NCBI GenBank assembly: GCA_003164955.1
Contig: PLRW01000119.1
Location: forward strand, 1 to 43,970
Direction of reading: 5' to 3'
From: Actinomycetota bacterium
Lineage (GTDB): Bacteria; Actinomycetota; Actinomycetes; Streptosporangiales; Streptosporangiaceae
DNA length: 43,970 nt
How positions within the stretch are numbered: the stretch's first letter is position 1; the number at the start of each line of letters is the position of its first letter. The translations under genes and the position numbers were made by a program. Positions 14,495 through 22,398 of the stretch are shown in pieces. The notes under the pieces are model-generated. The model did no database searches. It saw only the letters and a program-made list of their open reading frames with translations, and had not been told where the DNA came from.

Positions 14495-15262
14495 ATGACC
14501 GCTCATAAGACCGGAACGCGTGAGGAGTGGCTTGCGGCCCGGCTGGAGCTGCTCGAGGCCGAGAAGGCGCTGACGCGGCGCAGCGACGAACTGGCGCAAA
14601 GGCGGCAGGAGCTGCCCTGGGTCCGCATCGGCAAGGAGTACCGCTTCGAGACCGGCGAGGGCGCGGCGTCCCTCGCCGATCTCTTCGCGGGACGCTCGCA
14701 GCTGCTCATCTATCACTTCATGTTCGGGGCCGACTACACGGCAGGGTGCCCGTCCTGCTCGGCGATCGCGGACGGTTTCAACGGCTCCGTCGCCCACCTC
14801 GCGAACCACGACGTCACGCTCTGCGCGGTGTCGCGGGCTCCGCTCGCGAAACTGCAGGCGTACAAGCGGCGGATGGGCTGGAGCTTCCCCTGGGCGTCCT
14901 CGTCCGGCAGCGACTTCAACCACGACTTCCAGGCCGCGGTGACCCGGGAGGAGTGGCAGTCGGGAACCGGTGAGTACAACTTCCGCACGGAGGACCTGAG
15001 GCCGTCAGCCGGTCAGGACAGTTCCGGGCTCGACGAGTTCGCATCGGGCATCGTCGGAACCGACTGGGCGACGTACCGGCGAGAGGGGCCCGGCGTGAGC
15101 GCGTTCGCGCTCGAGGACGGCGCCGTTTACCACACCTACTCGGCGTACGCGCGCGGGCTGGACGGCCTCTGGGGCATGTACCAGTGGCTCGACCGCGCGC
15201 CGCTCGGCCGCAACGAGAACGGCATGTGGTGGCACCGCCACGACGAGTACGACAGCCAGTGA
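14495..15262 (+). CDS. DUF899 family (thioredoxin-fold-like) protein
   Basis: A 255-residue protein; ATG 14495 follows AAGGGGAG. The coiled N-terminus 'REEWLAARLELLEAEKALTR' leads into 'LPWVRIGKEYRFETGEG', 'LLIYHFMFG', then 'GCPSCSAIADGFNG' with a CxxC pair at the position of a thioredoxin active site. Next come 'CAVSRAPLAKLQAYKRRMGW' and the terminal 'MWWHRHDEYD'. This is the standard DUF899 architecture, annotated in databases as predicted dithiol-disulfide oxidoreductase; activity is inferred. It follows DUF2182 by about 100 bp, which contain a T7 tract at 14445-14451, and precedes a paralogue. Confidence 0.9.
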   Translation: MTAHKTGTREEWLAARLELLEAEKALTRRSDELAQRRQELPWVRIGKEYRFETGEGAASLADLFAGRSQLLIYHFMFGADYTAGCPSCSAIADGFNGSVAHLANHDVTLCAVSRAPLAKLQAYKRRMGWSFPWASSSGSDFNHDFQAAVTREEWQSGTGEYNFRTEDLRPSAGQDSSGLDEFASGIVGTDWATYRREGPGVSAFALEDGAVYHTYSAYARGLDGLWGMYQWLDRAPLGRNENGMWWHRHDEYDSQ

Positions 15263-15265
15263 CGG

Positions 15266-15304
15266 CTGAACCGGCTGGATCTGAACCGGCTAAATCTGAA
15301 CCGG
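15266..15304. repeat. 15-bp tandem repeat after the first DUF899 gene
   Basis: CTGAACCGGCTGGAT (15266-15280), CTGAACCGGCTAAAT (15281-15295), CTGAACCGG (15296-15304). It begins 3 bp after the TGA stop and fills the gap to the second DUF899 gene. Confidence 0.8.
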
Positions 15305-15321
15305 AAGGTGGACATCTCGCC

Positions 15322-16002
15322 ATGCAGACACCCTCGATCGTGTCACCGCAGGAGTGGGAGGCTGCGCGCCAGCAGCTGCTCGTGAAGGAGAAGGAGCTGA
15401 CCCGCGCCCGCGACGCGCTGGCCGCCGAGCGGCGGCGGATGCCGTGGCTGGCCGTGCCGAAGGAGTACGAGTTCGACGGTCGCCAGGGCAAAGTGAGCCT
15501 GCTCGGCCTGTTCGAGGGCCGCCGTCAGCTGATCGTCTACCGCGCCTTCTTCGAACCCGGCGTGTTCGGCTGGCCCGGCCATGCCTGCCCCGGCTGCTCC
15601 CTGGTCGCCGATCAGGTCGCCCACGTCGCCCATCTGAACGCCCGGGACACCACGCTGGCGTTCGTCTCGCGCGCGCCGCAGCCGGACATCGAGCGCGTTA
15701 AGGCGCGGATGGGCTGGGACATCCCCTGGTACACCATGACCGACAGCTTCGACACCGACTTCGGCGTGGACGAATGGCACGGTACGAACGCGTTCATCCG
15801 CGACGGGGACAGCGTGTTCCGCACCTACTTCATCAACAACCGCGGCGACGAGCCGATGGGGGGCACCTGGAGCTACCTCGACCTGACCGCGCTCGGGCGC
15901 CAGGAAGAATGGGAGGACTCCCCCGAGGGCTACCCCCAGACCCCGCCGTACGCATGGTGGAGATGGCACGACGCATACGGCGAGGACGGCGACGCCACAT
16001 AA
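15322..16002 (+). CDS. DUF899 family protein, paralogue
   Basis: A 226-residue second DUF899 protein, shorter than its neighbour. 'SPQEWEAARQQLLVKEKELT' and 'MPWLAVPKEYEFDG' open it. 'HACPGCSLVADQVAHV' carries the CxxC pair, and 'FVSRAPQPDIERVKARMGWDI' (split) and 'YAWWRWHDAYG' close it. The start ATG 15322 has AAGGTGG about 10 nt upstream. The two genes probably arose by duplication and may act on the same substrate or as a pair. Co-transcription with the ArsR-led operon is likely because gaps are short and all on one strand. Confidence 0.9.
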   Translation: MQTPSIVSPQEWEAARQQLLVKEKELTRARDALAAERRRMPWLAVPKEYEFDGRQGKVSLLGLFEGRRQLIVYRAFFEPGVFGWPGHACPGCSLVADQVAHVAHLNARDTTLAFVSRAPQPDIERVKARMGWDIPWYTMTDSFDTDFGVDEWHGTNAFIRDGDSVFRTYFINNRGDEPMGGTWSYLDLTALGRQEEWEDSPEGYPQTPPYAWWRWHDAYGEDGDAT

Positions 16003-16039
16003 ACGCCCAGCTCGAAGGCACATCCCAGGAGGGCACCGC

Positions 16040-16135
16040 ATGAGCAACGCCAGGTCTTCGCGCCCGGTCCCCGCCAACCTGGTCGAGGATCTCACCGGCA
16101 CCGCCGTGATCATTGAGTTCGGCCGCCTGACCTGA
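16040..16135 (+). CDS. Small ORF, 31 residues, unrecognised
   Basis: ATG 16040 follows a strong CAGGAGGG Shine-Dalgarno (about 16026-16033) 37 bp after the second DUF899 stop, and TGA is at 16133-16135. It encodes 'MSNARSSRPVPANLVEDLTG' followed by 'TAVIIEFGRLT'. I know no family. It may be the truncated N-terminus of a longer gene cut near the 17-bp repeat copy D, or a true micropeptide of the operon. The strong ribosome site argues for translation. Confidence 0.4.
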   Translation: MSNARSSRPVPANLVEDLTGTAVIIEFGRLT

Positions 16136-16190
16136 CCATTAAGGGTGTCAGCTGTCCCGGACTCTTGAGCTGGCTGGTTTTCGCTTGACT

Positions 16191-16207
16191 GCTTCTTGCT
16201 GTTATCA
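16191..16207 (+). repeat. 17-bp repeat, copy D
   Basis: GCTTCTTGCTGTTATCA, identical to copies A-C but about 12 kb away. A box GTCCCGGACTCTTG lies upstream at 16154-16167, matching GTCCCGGACCCTTG upstream of copy B at 13 of 14 positions. It sits between the 31-residue ORF and the 3' end of the DMT gene. Confidence 0.8.
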
Positions 16208-16222
16208 CGTGATCAGCCGCTC

Positions 16223-16271
16223 CAGGTGTCAGCCTCAGCCGGGCCCGTACAGGTGTCAGCCTCAGCCGGGC
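16223..16271. repeat. 22-bp direct repeat at the DMT gene stop codon
   Basis: Two 22-bp copies (16223-16244 and 16250-16271) share GGTGTCAGCCTCAGCCGGGC with a period of 27. The second contains the DMT stop codon at 16262-16264. Confidence 0.8.
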
Positions 16272-17245
16272 TCGGCTTCGGCGCGGCTTTGCCCCTCGCC
16301 GTCGGAACGCCCGAGCGTCCCGCCCCGGCCGCCAGCCTGTCCGGCCTGTCCCGCATTGGCGGGTGCGTTCACGCTGACCGGCGGCGAGGGCTGAACCACT
16401 TCGTCGTTGGCCATTGCGACCGGCGACTTGGCGATCTCGATGTAGCCGATCACGATCAGGATCAGCGCGACGATCTCCGGGATCAGGAACCAGCCGAGCC
16501 GCAGCTGCTCCCCGTACAGCAGGACGCCGTACGTGATGCTGATCAGGGCGTCGCCGACGGTCAGCATCGGCTGTGAGGCGACCAGCGTTCCGGCCTGCAG
16601 GGCGTTCTGCAGCAGGAACAGGGAGCCGACACCCGCGATAGCCACCCCGTACAGCTGCCACGTCTCGAAGAAGGCGACCGGGCCCCGGCTGAGCGCGGAG
16701 ACGGCCTCTTTCATCAGGGCCGCGGTCAGCGCGTACCCGCACGCGGCCGCCAGGCCGAGCAGGGCGGCGCGCGGCTCGCCGTTGGCCCGCAGCGCGGCCA
16801 GGATCAGCACCGTCTCGAAGCAGCCGGTCGCGATCAGCGTCAGGATCCAGATGGGGACCGGCGCGTGGTCTCCCCCGCCGCTGGGCTCGGCCGCGGCCAG
16901 TCCCGTCCCGAGGCTGACCGTGACCAGGGCAACCGCGCCCCACGTGCGCCGCTGCAGCCGCCGGTGCCACACGTAGCTGCTGAGCAGCAGGGTCAGCGGG
17001 AGCTCGACGATGAAGATCGGCTGGACGAGCGCAATCGGGCCGGTGGCCAGCGCCCCCGCCTGGAACAGCGACGCCACCACGACCATGGCGATCCCGGCCA
17101 GCCAGATCCGGCGCCGGACCAGGTCGGCGATCAGGGACAGCTCCAGCGGCCGCGACGTGCGGGCCTGCGAAGCGGCGCGGCGCTGCAGCACGGACGCGGT
17201 GGCGTTGCTGGCGGATGTCAGCAGGGCCAGCACGATCGAAATCAC
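16262..17245 (-). CDS. DMT-family transporter (EamA-like)
   Basis: About 327 residues from GTG 17245, chosen because GGGGGTAGG lies 9 nt upstream; a longer frame to 17371 has no better start. It opens with a helix 'SIVLALLTSASNATASVLQR' and has about nine to ten hydrophobic segments in two halves, as in drug/metabolite transporters. Conserved family features include 'IALVQPIFIVELPLTLLLSS' and 'QPMLTVGDALISITYGVLLY' with 'GEQLR'. The C-terminal 50 residues are hydrophilic and Gly/Ala/Pro-rich. The substrate is unknown. It is monocistronic and convergent with the DUF899 operon. Confidence 0.85.
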   Translation of the reverse strand: MISIVLALLTSASNATASVLQRRAASQARTSRPLELSLIADLVRRRIWLAGIAMVVVASLFQAGALATGPIALVQPIFIVELPLTLLLSSYVWHRRLQRRTWGAVALVTVSLGTGLAAAEPSGGGDHAPVPIWILTLIATGCFETVLILAALRANGEPRAALLGLAAACGYALTAALMKEAVSALSRGPVAFFETWQLYGVAIAGVGSLFLLQNALQAGTLVASQPMLTVGDALISITYGVLLYGEQLRLGWFLIPEIVALILIVIGYIEIAKSPVAMANDEVVQPSPPVSVNAPANAGQAGQAGGRGGTLGRSDGEGQSRAEAEPG

Positions 17246-17396
17246 GGCAATGTTCCTACCCCCGGAACGCTCAACGCTATCAGTTGTTATTCTGCGTAGT
17301 TCGGATATCTGCCCGGCACGGCGGTCCCGGGCCGTTGAGGGCCGGGAAGCCCCCGCCGCGTGACCCCGCACCGCCCGATGAGGCGGCCGCCGGCGC

Positions 17397-18050
17397 TCAG
17401 CCGCCCAGGTAGCGCAGCACGGCGAGCACGCGGCGGTTGTCGCCTTCCGAGGGCGGCAGGCCCAGCTTGCCGAAGATGCTGGCCACGTGCTTCTCCACCG
17501 CTCCCCCGGAGATCACGAGCGCGGCGGAGATCCCCGCGTTGGACCGGCCTTCGGCCATGAGGGCCAGCACGTCGCGCTCCCGCCTGGTCAGCGTGGCCAG
17601 CCCGTCCGCGTGCCGGCTGGCCCGGAACAGCTGGCTGACAACTTCCGGATCCAGGGCGGTGCCGCCGTCCGCAACCCGGGTCAGCGCGGCCATGAAGTCG
17701 GCCACGTCGGCGACCCGGTCCTTCAGCAGGTAACCGACGCCGGCCGCGTTGCCCTCCAGCAGCCGCGCGGCGTACCGCGTCTCGATGTACTGCGAGAAGA
17801 CCAGCACGCCGGTGTCGCGATGGTCCTGGCGGAGCCGCAGCGCCGCGCGCAGCCCCTCGTCGGTGTGCGTCGGCGGCATCCGGATGTCCACCACGGCGAC
17901 GTCCGGCTTGTGGCCGGCCACCGCGGCCAGCAGTGCGTCCCCGTCGGAGACGGCCGCGCACACCTCGTGCCCGCGTTCCTCCAGCAGCCGGGTGAGCCCC
18001 TCCCGGAGCAGCGCCGCATCCTCGGCGATCACGACCCGCATCGTGTCCAT
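17397..18050 (-). CDS. NarL/FixJ-family response regulator
   Basis: A 217-residue two-domain regulator. The receiver domain (about 4-120) has 'VVIAEDAALLREGL' with acidic residues near the N-terminus, the phosphoacceptor Asp in 'VAVVDIRMPPTHTDEG', and Lys in 'GYLLKDRV'. The LuxR-type HTH is C-terminal: 'LTRRERDVLALMAEGRSNAG' and 'ISGGAVEKHVASIFGKLGL'. It starts 4 bp after the stop of the histidine kinase gene, so the pair forms one operon and one phosphorelay. Starts at 18050 and 18041 are both possible. Target genes cannot be told; the DMT gene is separate. Confidence 0.93.
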   Translation of the reverse strand: MDTMRVVIAEDAALLREGLTRLLEERGHEVCAAVSDGDALLAAVAGHKPDVAVVDIRMPPTHTDEGLRAALRLRQDHRDTGVLVFSQYIETRYAARLLEGNAAGVGYLLKDRVADVADFMAALTRVADGGTALDPEVVSQLFRASRHADGLATLTRRERDVLALMAEGRSNAGISAALVISGGAVEKHVASIFGKLGLPPSEGDNRRVLAVLRYLGG

Positions 18051-18054
18051 GCCC

Positions 18055-19449
18055 TCACGCCTTCATCGGGAGCTCGATGGTGATCCGGGTCGGCCCGCCC
18101 GCCGGGCTGGACACGGTGAGGCGCCCGTCCACGGCGCCCACGCGGCGCTCGAGCCCGGCCAGGCCGCTGCCCCGGGCGGGATCGGCGCCGCCCGCGCCGT
18201 CGTCGCAGACGCCGACGCGGAGCACCGACGTCCGTTCGGAATCAATGATTTCCGCATTTATGCCGACCTTGTTCGCGCCGCTGTGCTTGGTCGCGTTGGC
18301 CAGCAGTTCCGCGGCGCAGAAGTAGGCGATCGTCTCGATGGCGGGCGTCGGCCGGACCGGAAGCTCCGCACTGACCCGCACCGGGATCGCGCTGCCCGCC
18401 GCCAGGGTGGCCAGCGCCTCGGCCAGGCCGACCTCCAGGACCGGCGGGTGGATGCCGCGGACCAGTTCCCGCAGCTCGACCAGGGCTTCCTTGGCGCCGA
18501 GATGCGCGGCGTCGACGAGTTCGCGGGCCCGCCGCACGTCCAGCGGCTGCCCGTCGGCGCCGAGCTTCTCCTTGGCCATGCCCAGGTTCATCGCCATCGC
18601 GGCCAGCCGGACCTGCGCGCCGTCGTGCAGATCGCGCTCCACCTGGCGCAGCAGGGCCACCGAGTCGTCCACCACCCGGGCCCGGGCCTGCTCCAGGTCA
18701 CGGACCCGCTGCGTGAGGGTGCCGGCGCTGAGCAGCGAGCGGGCCAGCCAGCGGTCCGCCGTCACCACTCCCCTGGTCAGCCAGGGCGCGATCAGCAGCA
18801 GCGCGGCGCCGAAGATCGCCACGAGCAGGCTGCCGGCCCAGGTGGTGGCGTGCACGAAACTGTCGAACGGGGGCGGGGTGGCCGCGGACACCGGTGACAG
18901 GGTGGCGGCCGGCGAGGCGCTGCGGAACAGCGGCCACCACACCGGGTAGCTCATGTCGGCGAGGCCGCACACCCAGAACGTCAGCGCCAGGAACTGACCG
19001 TACGCCAGCGGCAGCTTCAGCAGGGAGTAGCCGATGGCGCGCCAGGCGACCCCGTCGCGGAGCCGCGCGTCGAGGCGGACGATGATGCTCCCGGCCGGGC
19101 GGCGGAACGGTGGCGGCGCGGTGATCTGCTCGCCCAGCAGCCGCGCGGCGACCCACCGGTACAGGCCGCCCAGGCGCCGCGCGAGGCGGAGGGCCAGGAC
19201 GACTCCCAGCAGCCCGACGACCGTGCCGAGCACCGAGGCGGACACGACCAGGCTGGGGCCCAGCACCCAGGCGACGGCCGCGCATCCGGCGATCCCGAGC
19301 GGCACCGAGACGAGGCAGTACAGGGCATCGCGCCGGGCCCGCGGCGAGAACGGCGCGAGGAGGACCCGTTCGGCCAGCGTGACAGGCACGTCGCCGCGCG
19401 GCGCTGGGCCGTGCGGCGACGCGACATCCCCCGGAGCAGTGCCGCTCAT
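18055..19449 (-). CDS. Sensor histidine kinase (HisKA_3, NarL-partner type)
   Basis: A 464-residue membrane kinase from ATG 19449. The N-terminal half has two hydrophobic hairpins ('YCLVSVPLGIAGCAAVAWVL', 'VVGLLGVVLALRLA') forming the sensor region. It is followed by 'YGQFLALTFWVCGL' and 'LLVAIFGAALLLIAPWLTRG'. A coiled linker leads to the HisKA_3 dimerisation helix 'QVERDLHDGAQVRLAAMAMN', whose His is the phosphorylation site. The HATPase_c domain follows with the N-box 'AAELLANATKHSGANKV', 'CDDGAGG' and 'GSGLAGLERRVGAVDGRL'. This is the DesK/LiaS-like class seen with NarL regulators in actinobacteria. The signal is unknown. Confidence 0.92.
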   Translation of the reverse strand: MSGTAPGDVASPHGPAPRGDVPVTLAERVLLAPFSPRARRDALYCLVSVPLGIAGCAAVAWVLGPSLVVSASVLGTVVGLLGVVLALRLARRLGGLYRWVAARLLGEQITAPPPFRRPAGSIIVRLDARLRDGVAWRAIGYSLLKLPLAYGQFLALTFWVCGLADMSYPVWWPLFRSASPAATLSPVSAATPPPFDSFVHATTWAGSLLVAIFGAALLLIAPWLTRGVVTADRWLARSLLSAGTLTQRVRDLEQARARVVDDSVALLRQVERDLHDGAQVRLAAMAMNLGMAKEKLGADGQPLDVRRARELVDAAHLGAKEALVELRELVRGIHPPVLEVGLAEALATLAAGSAIPVRVSAELPVRPTPAIETIAYFCAAELLANATKHSGANKVGINAEIIDSERTSVLRVGVCDDGAGGADPARGSGLAGLERRVGAVDGRLTVSSPAGGPTRITIELPMKA

Positions 19450-19465
19450 GCCCCCATTGTCCCTT

Positions 19466-19861
19466 TCAGGCCTCCCGCTTGGCCAGCGAAAGGGCCCCGG
19501 CACTGGCACTGGCACTGGCACTGGCACTGGCACCGCGCGCCCGCCGGCCCTGGCGCCACCGCCGCAGGAGATAAGCGGCCGTCCCGATCACGATGGCGGC
19601 GCCCGGCCCGCTGTGCACCGCGAACACCCCGGCCAGGCTGGGGCCGCCCCAGTCGTTCCGGTAGCTGGCCGGGTCGCCGTAGTGGACGGCGAAGAACTCG
19701 GCGATCCCGCGGGCCACCAGGTAAACCGCGAGAATCCCGCCCGCGCCCAGGCCGGCCACCTTCGGCAGATGCCGCCGCCACCGCGGCACCGCAACGGCGA
19801 CGACGGTCAGCGCGAGAACGGCGGCGAACAGGGCGAGCACAGTGTCGGCTCCGCTGCGCAT
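19466..19861 (-). CDS. Small membrane protein, hypothetical
   Basis: 131 residues from ATG 19861, with GGGAGG 7 nt upstream. It has three to four hydrophobic segments: 'ADTVLALFAAVLALTVVAVA', 'GAGGILAVYLVARGIAEFFA' and 'HSGPGAAIVIGTAAYLLRRW'. 'VHYGDPASYRNDWGGPSL' lies in a loop and is likely a conserved family motif. The tail is an Ala-Ser repeat produced by a hexanucleotide repeat in the DNA. It ends 16 bp before the histidine kinase start and is probably transcribed with it, so a sensing-accessory role is possible but unproven. Confidence 0.7.
   Translation of the reverse strand: MRSGADTVLALFAAVLALTVVAVAVPRWRRHLPKVAGLGAGGILAVYLVARGIAEFFAVHYGDPASYRNDWGGPSLAGVFAVHSGPGAAIVIGTAAYLLRRWRQGRRARGASASASASASAGALSLAKREA
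19499..19534. repeat. Hexanucleotide repeat (GGCACT, about six copies) inside a coding region
   Basis: GGCACT is repeated from 19499 to 19534 in the 3' part of the small membrane protein gene and encodes an (Ala-Ser) run. In-frame length change would lengthen or shorten the tail without a frameshift. Confidence 0.85.
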
Positions 19862-20156
19862 GAGAAGACCTCCCGTATGGGCTGCTGATCCCGCCGCCCG
19901 AGCGGCCACACGATGGTGGCCGCAGCGGCGGAAAACTGCCTACGGACATCACGCTATGGATGGGCCGCGCCCGGCGGAACGCGGCTTTCACCCCTCTTCA
20001 ACCGGGGGTTTTCCCCCAGGAGCACCCCGGCCGGGATGACGATCGGGTTCCGCACGTTCATGGCCACTGCCTCTTTCCGAAGAGCCGAAGCTGACGAAGA
20101 CTGAGTTGCTGCACGCCGTGACACGGCCATTCCGGGCACGTCTACGAACCCGGTGC

Positions 20157-20918
20157 TCAGGCGGCCGAGTGGAGCAGCCTGACGTTCACCGGCTCGACGG
20201 GGACCAGCCGGCTGGTCAGCACAACGACGGTGCGGCCCGTGCTCAGGCGCGTGATCAGCGAGGCCGACGAACCCGGCCCGCCCCCGTTGTGGCCGGCGAC
20301 ATCCATCGGGCGCCGCAGCAGCCAGCCGAGCCCGAGCTCCGCGCCTGAGTCATACTGCTGGGCATGCGGGCGCAGTGCCTGCTCGGCGAGTTCCCCGGGC
20401 AGCAGCGTCCGCCAGCCGGACCCGAAGCGAACCAGGTCCGGCCCGGTCGACCACAGCCCGCCCGCGCTCTGCAGCGCGAACGTCGGCAGCGGCTCGGGCA
20501 CGAACGAGCCGTCCTGCTCGAGCCGGTAGCCGCACGCCACGTCCGGCGAGATCGGGGCCCGCGCCGGGAACCAGGAGTCGGCCATGCCGAGCGGTTCGAG
20601 GACGAGCCGGGTCGCCGCCTGCGCGAACGAGGTTCCGGTGAGGTCGGTGATGAGCTGCCCGAGCACCGCGTAGCCACCGTGGCTGTAAGCGAACTCGCCG
20701 CGGGGGCCGGAGCAGCCGACGACCGGCCCGAGCACGTCGGCGATGTCCGCCACCGAGTCGGCCCACACCGACGAGGGGTTGTCGACGCCGCCCGTGTGCG
20801 AGAGCAGCTCCCGCACGGTGACGGCGTCATCGGCCAGCCTGAGCGAGCGCAGGTGCCCGTTGACCGGGCCGTCGAGCGCGACGGCGCCCTCCGCGACCAG
20901 GCACAGCACGGCGTTCAT
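20157..20918 (-). pseudogene. Serine hydrolase (class C beta-lactamase-like), 5'-truncated
   Basis: The open frame starts at 'MNAVLCLVAEGAVALDGPVN', which is normally about 15 residues after the SxxK nucleophile of beta-lactamase/DD-peptidase-type hydrolases. An in-frame TAG lies at 20937-20939, six codons upstream of the ATG, and no SxxK-coding segment is seen further upstream. The rest is well preserved: 'VRELLSHTGGVD', 'YSHGGYAVLGQLI' (YxN-like, with His for Asn), 'LEPLGMADSWF', 'GHNGGGPGSSA'. Loss of the nucleophile means no hydrolase activity. It looks like a gene that lost its first third, perhaps by deletion next to the S33 peptidase promoter. Confidence 0.75.
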
Positions 20919-21102
20919 CGGGCTGGAAAGACGTACCTACACGTGTGATCGCTCGAACCGGTGAGCTCGAAGCTCTGCCCGCGGACCCAGGTGCGGCCGA
21001 TACCGCCGTCGACAAGCATACCCGGCAGCCCTGCCCAGGCACGACCCGAATTCACCCCAAAGCGATCACCGCGCCCGCCACAAGGCTCCGCTCCCCGGGG
21101 CG

Positions 21103-21117
21103 TACGGTCGGAGGGTG
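21103..21117 (+). promoter_or_regulatory. Leaderless-type promoter of the S33 peptidase gene
   Basis: TACGGT at 21103-21108 is 6 nt from the GTG start at 21115. No ribosome site has usable spacing, so transcription probably begins at the GTG. Confidence 0.5.
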
Positions 21118-22398
21118 ACGAGCTACCGCCAGCCTGGCACCGTGCTGACCGACCACACGTTCCGCGTCCCGCTCGACTACGACCGCCCCGACGGCGAGCA
21201 CATCGAGGTGTTCGCGCGCGAGGTCGTCGCGGCGGGCAAGGCGGACGCCAACCTGCCGTGGCTGCTGTTCCTGCAGGGCGGCCCGGGCTTCGGCGCACCG
21301 CGCCCGATCGGGCGGGACGGCTGGCTCACCCGCGCCCTGGACGACTACCGCGTGCTGCTGCTGGATCAGCGCGGCACCGGCCGGTCCACGCCCGCGAACC
21401 GGCACAGCCTGGCCCGCCTTGGCTCCCCCGCCGCGCAGGCCGGCTACCTGTCGCAGTTCCGCGCCGACAACATAGTTCGTGATGCGGAACGGATCCGCCA
21501 GGAGCTGACCGGCGGCGCGCCGTGGTCCGTTCTGGGGCAGAGTTTCGGCGGTTTCTGCACGGTCACCTACCTGTCAATGGCCCCGGAAGGGGTACGGGAG
21601 GCGTTCATCACCGGAGGCCTGCCCGGGCTCGACGTCACCGCCGATGACATCTACCGGGTCGCCTATCCCCGGGTGTCCGCGAAGAACACCGAGCACTACG
21701 AGCGCTACCCGGTGGACGTGGAACGCGCGCGCCGGATCGCCCGGCACCTCAGTACCCGCGACGTCCGGCTGCCGGGCGGGGGCCTGCTCACCGTGGAGAA
21801 CTTCCAGGTTCTCGGGCGGATACTCGGCATGAGCACCGGGAGCCACACGCTGCACTACCTGCTCGAGGATGCGTTCGTGGGCGGCGAACTGTCCGACGTG
21901 TTCCTCCGCGGGGTCGAGTCGCAGCTCACCTTCACCTCGGGCCCGCTGTACGCGGTGCTGCACGAGGCCTGTTACGCGCAGGGTTTCGCGACGAAATGGT
22001 CCGCGCAGCGCATCCGCTCCGAGTTCCCGGCGTTCGATCCGGCCGCGGCCCTCGACGGCGACGCCCCGCTGCTGTTCACCGGCGAGATGATCTACCCGTG
22101 GATGATCGACGCGGACCCGGTGCTCCAGCCGCTGCGCGAGGCGGCCGACCTGCTCGCCGAGCGGGACGCCTGGACGGTGCTGTACGACCCGCTCCGGCTG
22201 GGCGGGAACGCCGTCCCGGTAGCGGCGGCGGTCTATTTCGGCGACATGTACGTCGACCGGGACGACTCGCTGCGGACGGCGGTCGCGATCCGCGGACTCC
22301 GGCCCTGGGTCACCAACGAGTACGAGCACGACGGCATGAGGGTCAGCCGGGGGGCCGTGCTGGACCGCCTGATCGCAATGGTCCGCGGCGACGTCTGA
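21115..22398 (+). CDS. Alpha/beta hydrolase, S33 prolyl aminopeptidase family
   Basis: A 427-residue protein close in plan to proline iminopeptidases. 'LLFLQGGPGFG' is the oxyanion segment (HGGPG in most members, Gln here). 'VLLLDQRGTGRSTP' follows, and 'LGQSFGG' contains the nucleophile Ser143. The catalytic Asp probably lies in 'MIYPWMIDADP' and the His in 'NEYEHDGMR'. A long helical cap is inserted after the nucleophile, as in tricorn-factor and PepIP types. It releases N-terminal residues, often Pro, from peptides; exact specificity is unknown. The GTG start lacks a spaced Shine-Dalgarno. Its last 166 bp are overlapped antisense by the MFS gene. Confidence 0.9.
   Translation: MTSYRQPGTVLTDHTFRVPLDYDRPDGEHIEVFAREVVAAGKADANLPWLLFLQGGPGFGAPRPIGRDGWLTRALDDYRVLLLDQRGTGRSTPANRHSLARLGSPAAQAGYLSQFRADNIVRDAERIRQELTGGAPWSVLGQSFGGFCTVTYLSMAPEGVREAFITGGLPGLDVTADDIYRVAYPRVSAKNTEHYERYPVDVERARRIARHLSTRDVRLPGGGLLTVENFQVLGRILGMSTGSHTLHYLLEDAFVGGELSDVFLRGVESQLTFTSGPLYAVLHEACYAQGFATKWSAQRIRSEFPAFDPAAALDGDAPLLFTGEMIYPWMIDADPVLQPLREAADLLAERDAWTVLYDPLRLGGNAVPVAAAVYFGDMYVDRDDSLRTAVAIRGLRPWVTNEYEHDGMRVSRGAVLDRLIAMVRGDV

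Noticed and set aside
20004..20017. Hairpin GGGGG-TTTT-CCCCC as a terminator or RNA element
   Set aside because: Short stem, no T tract, and not at the end of a gene; likely chance in GC-rich DNA.
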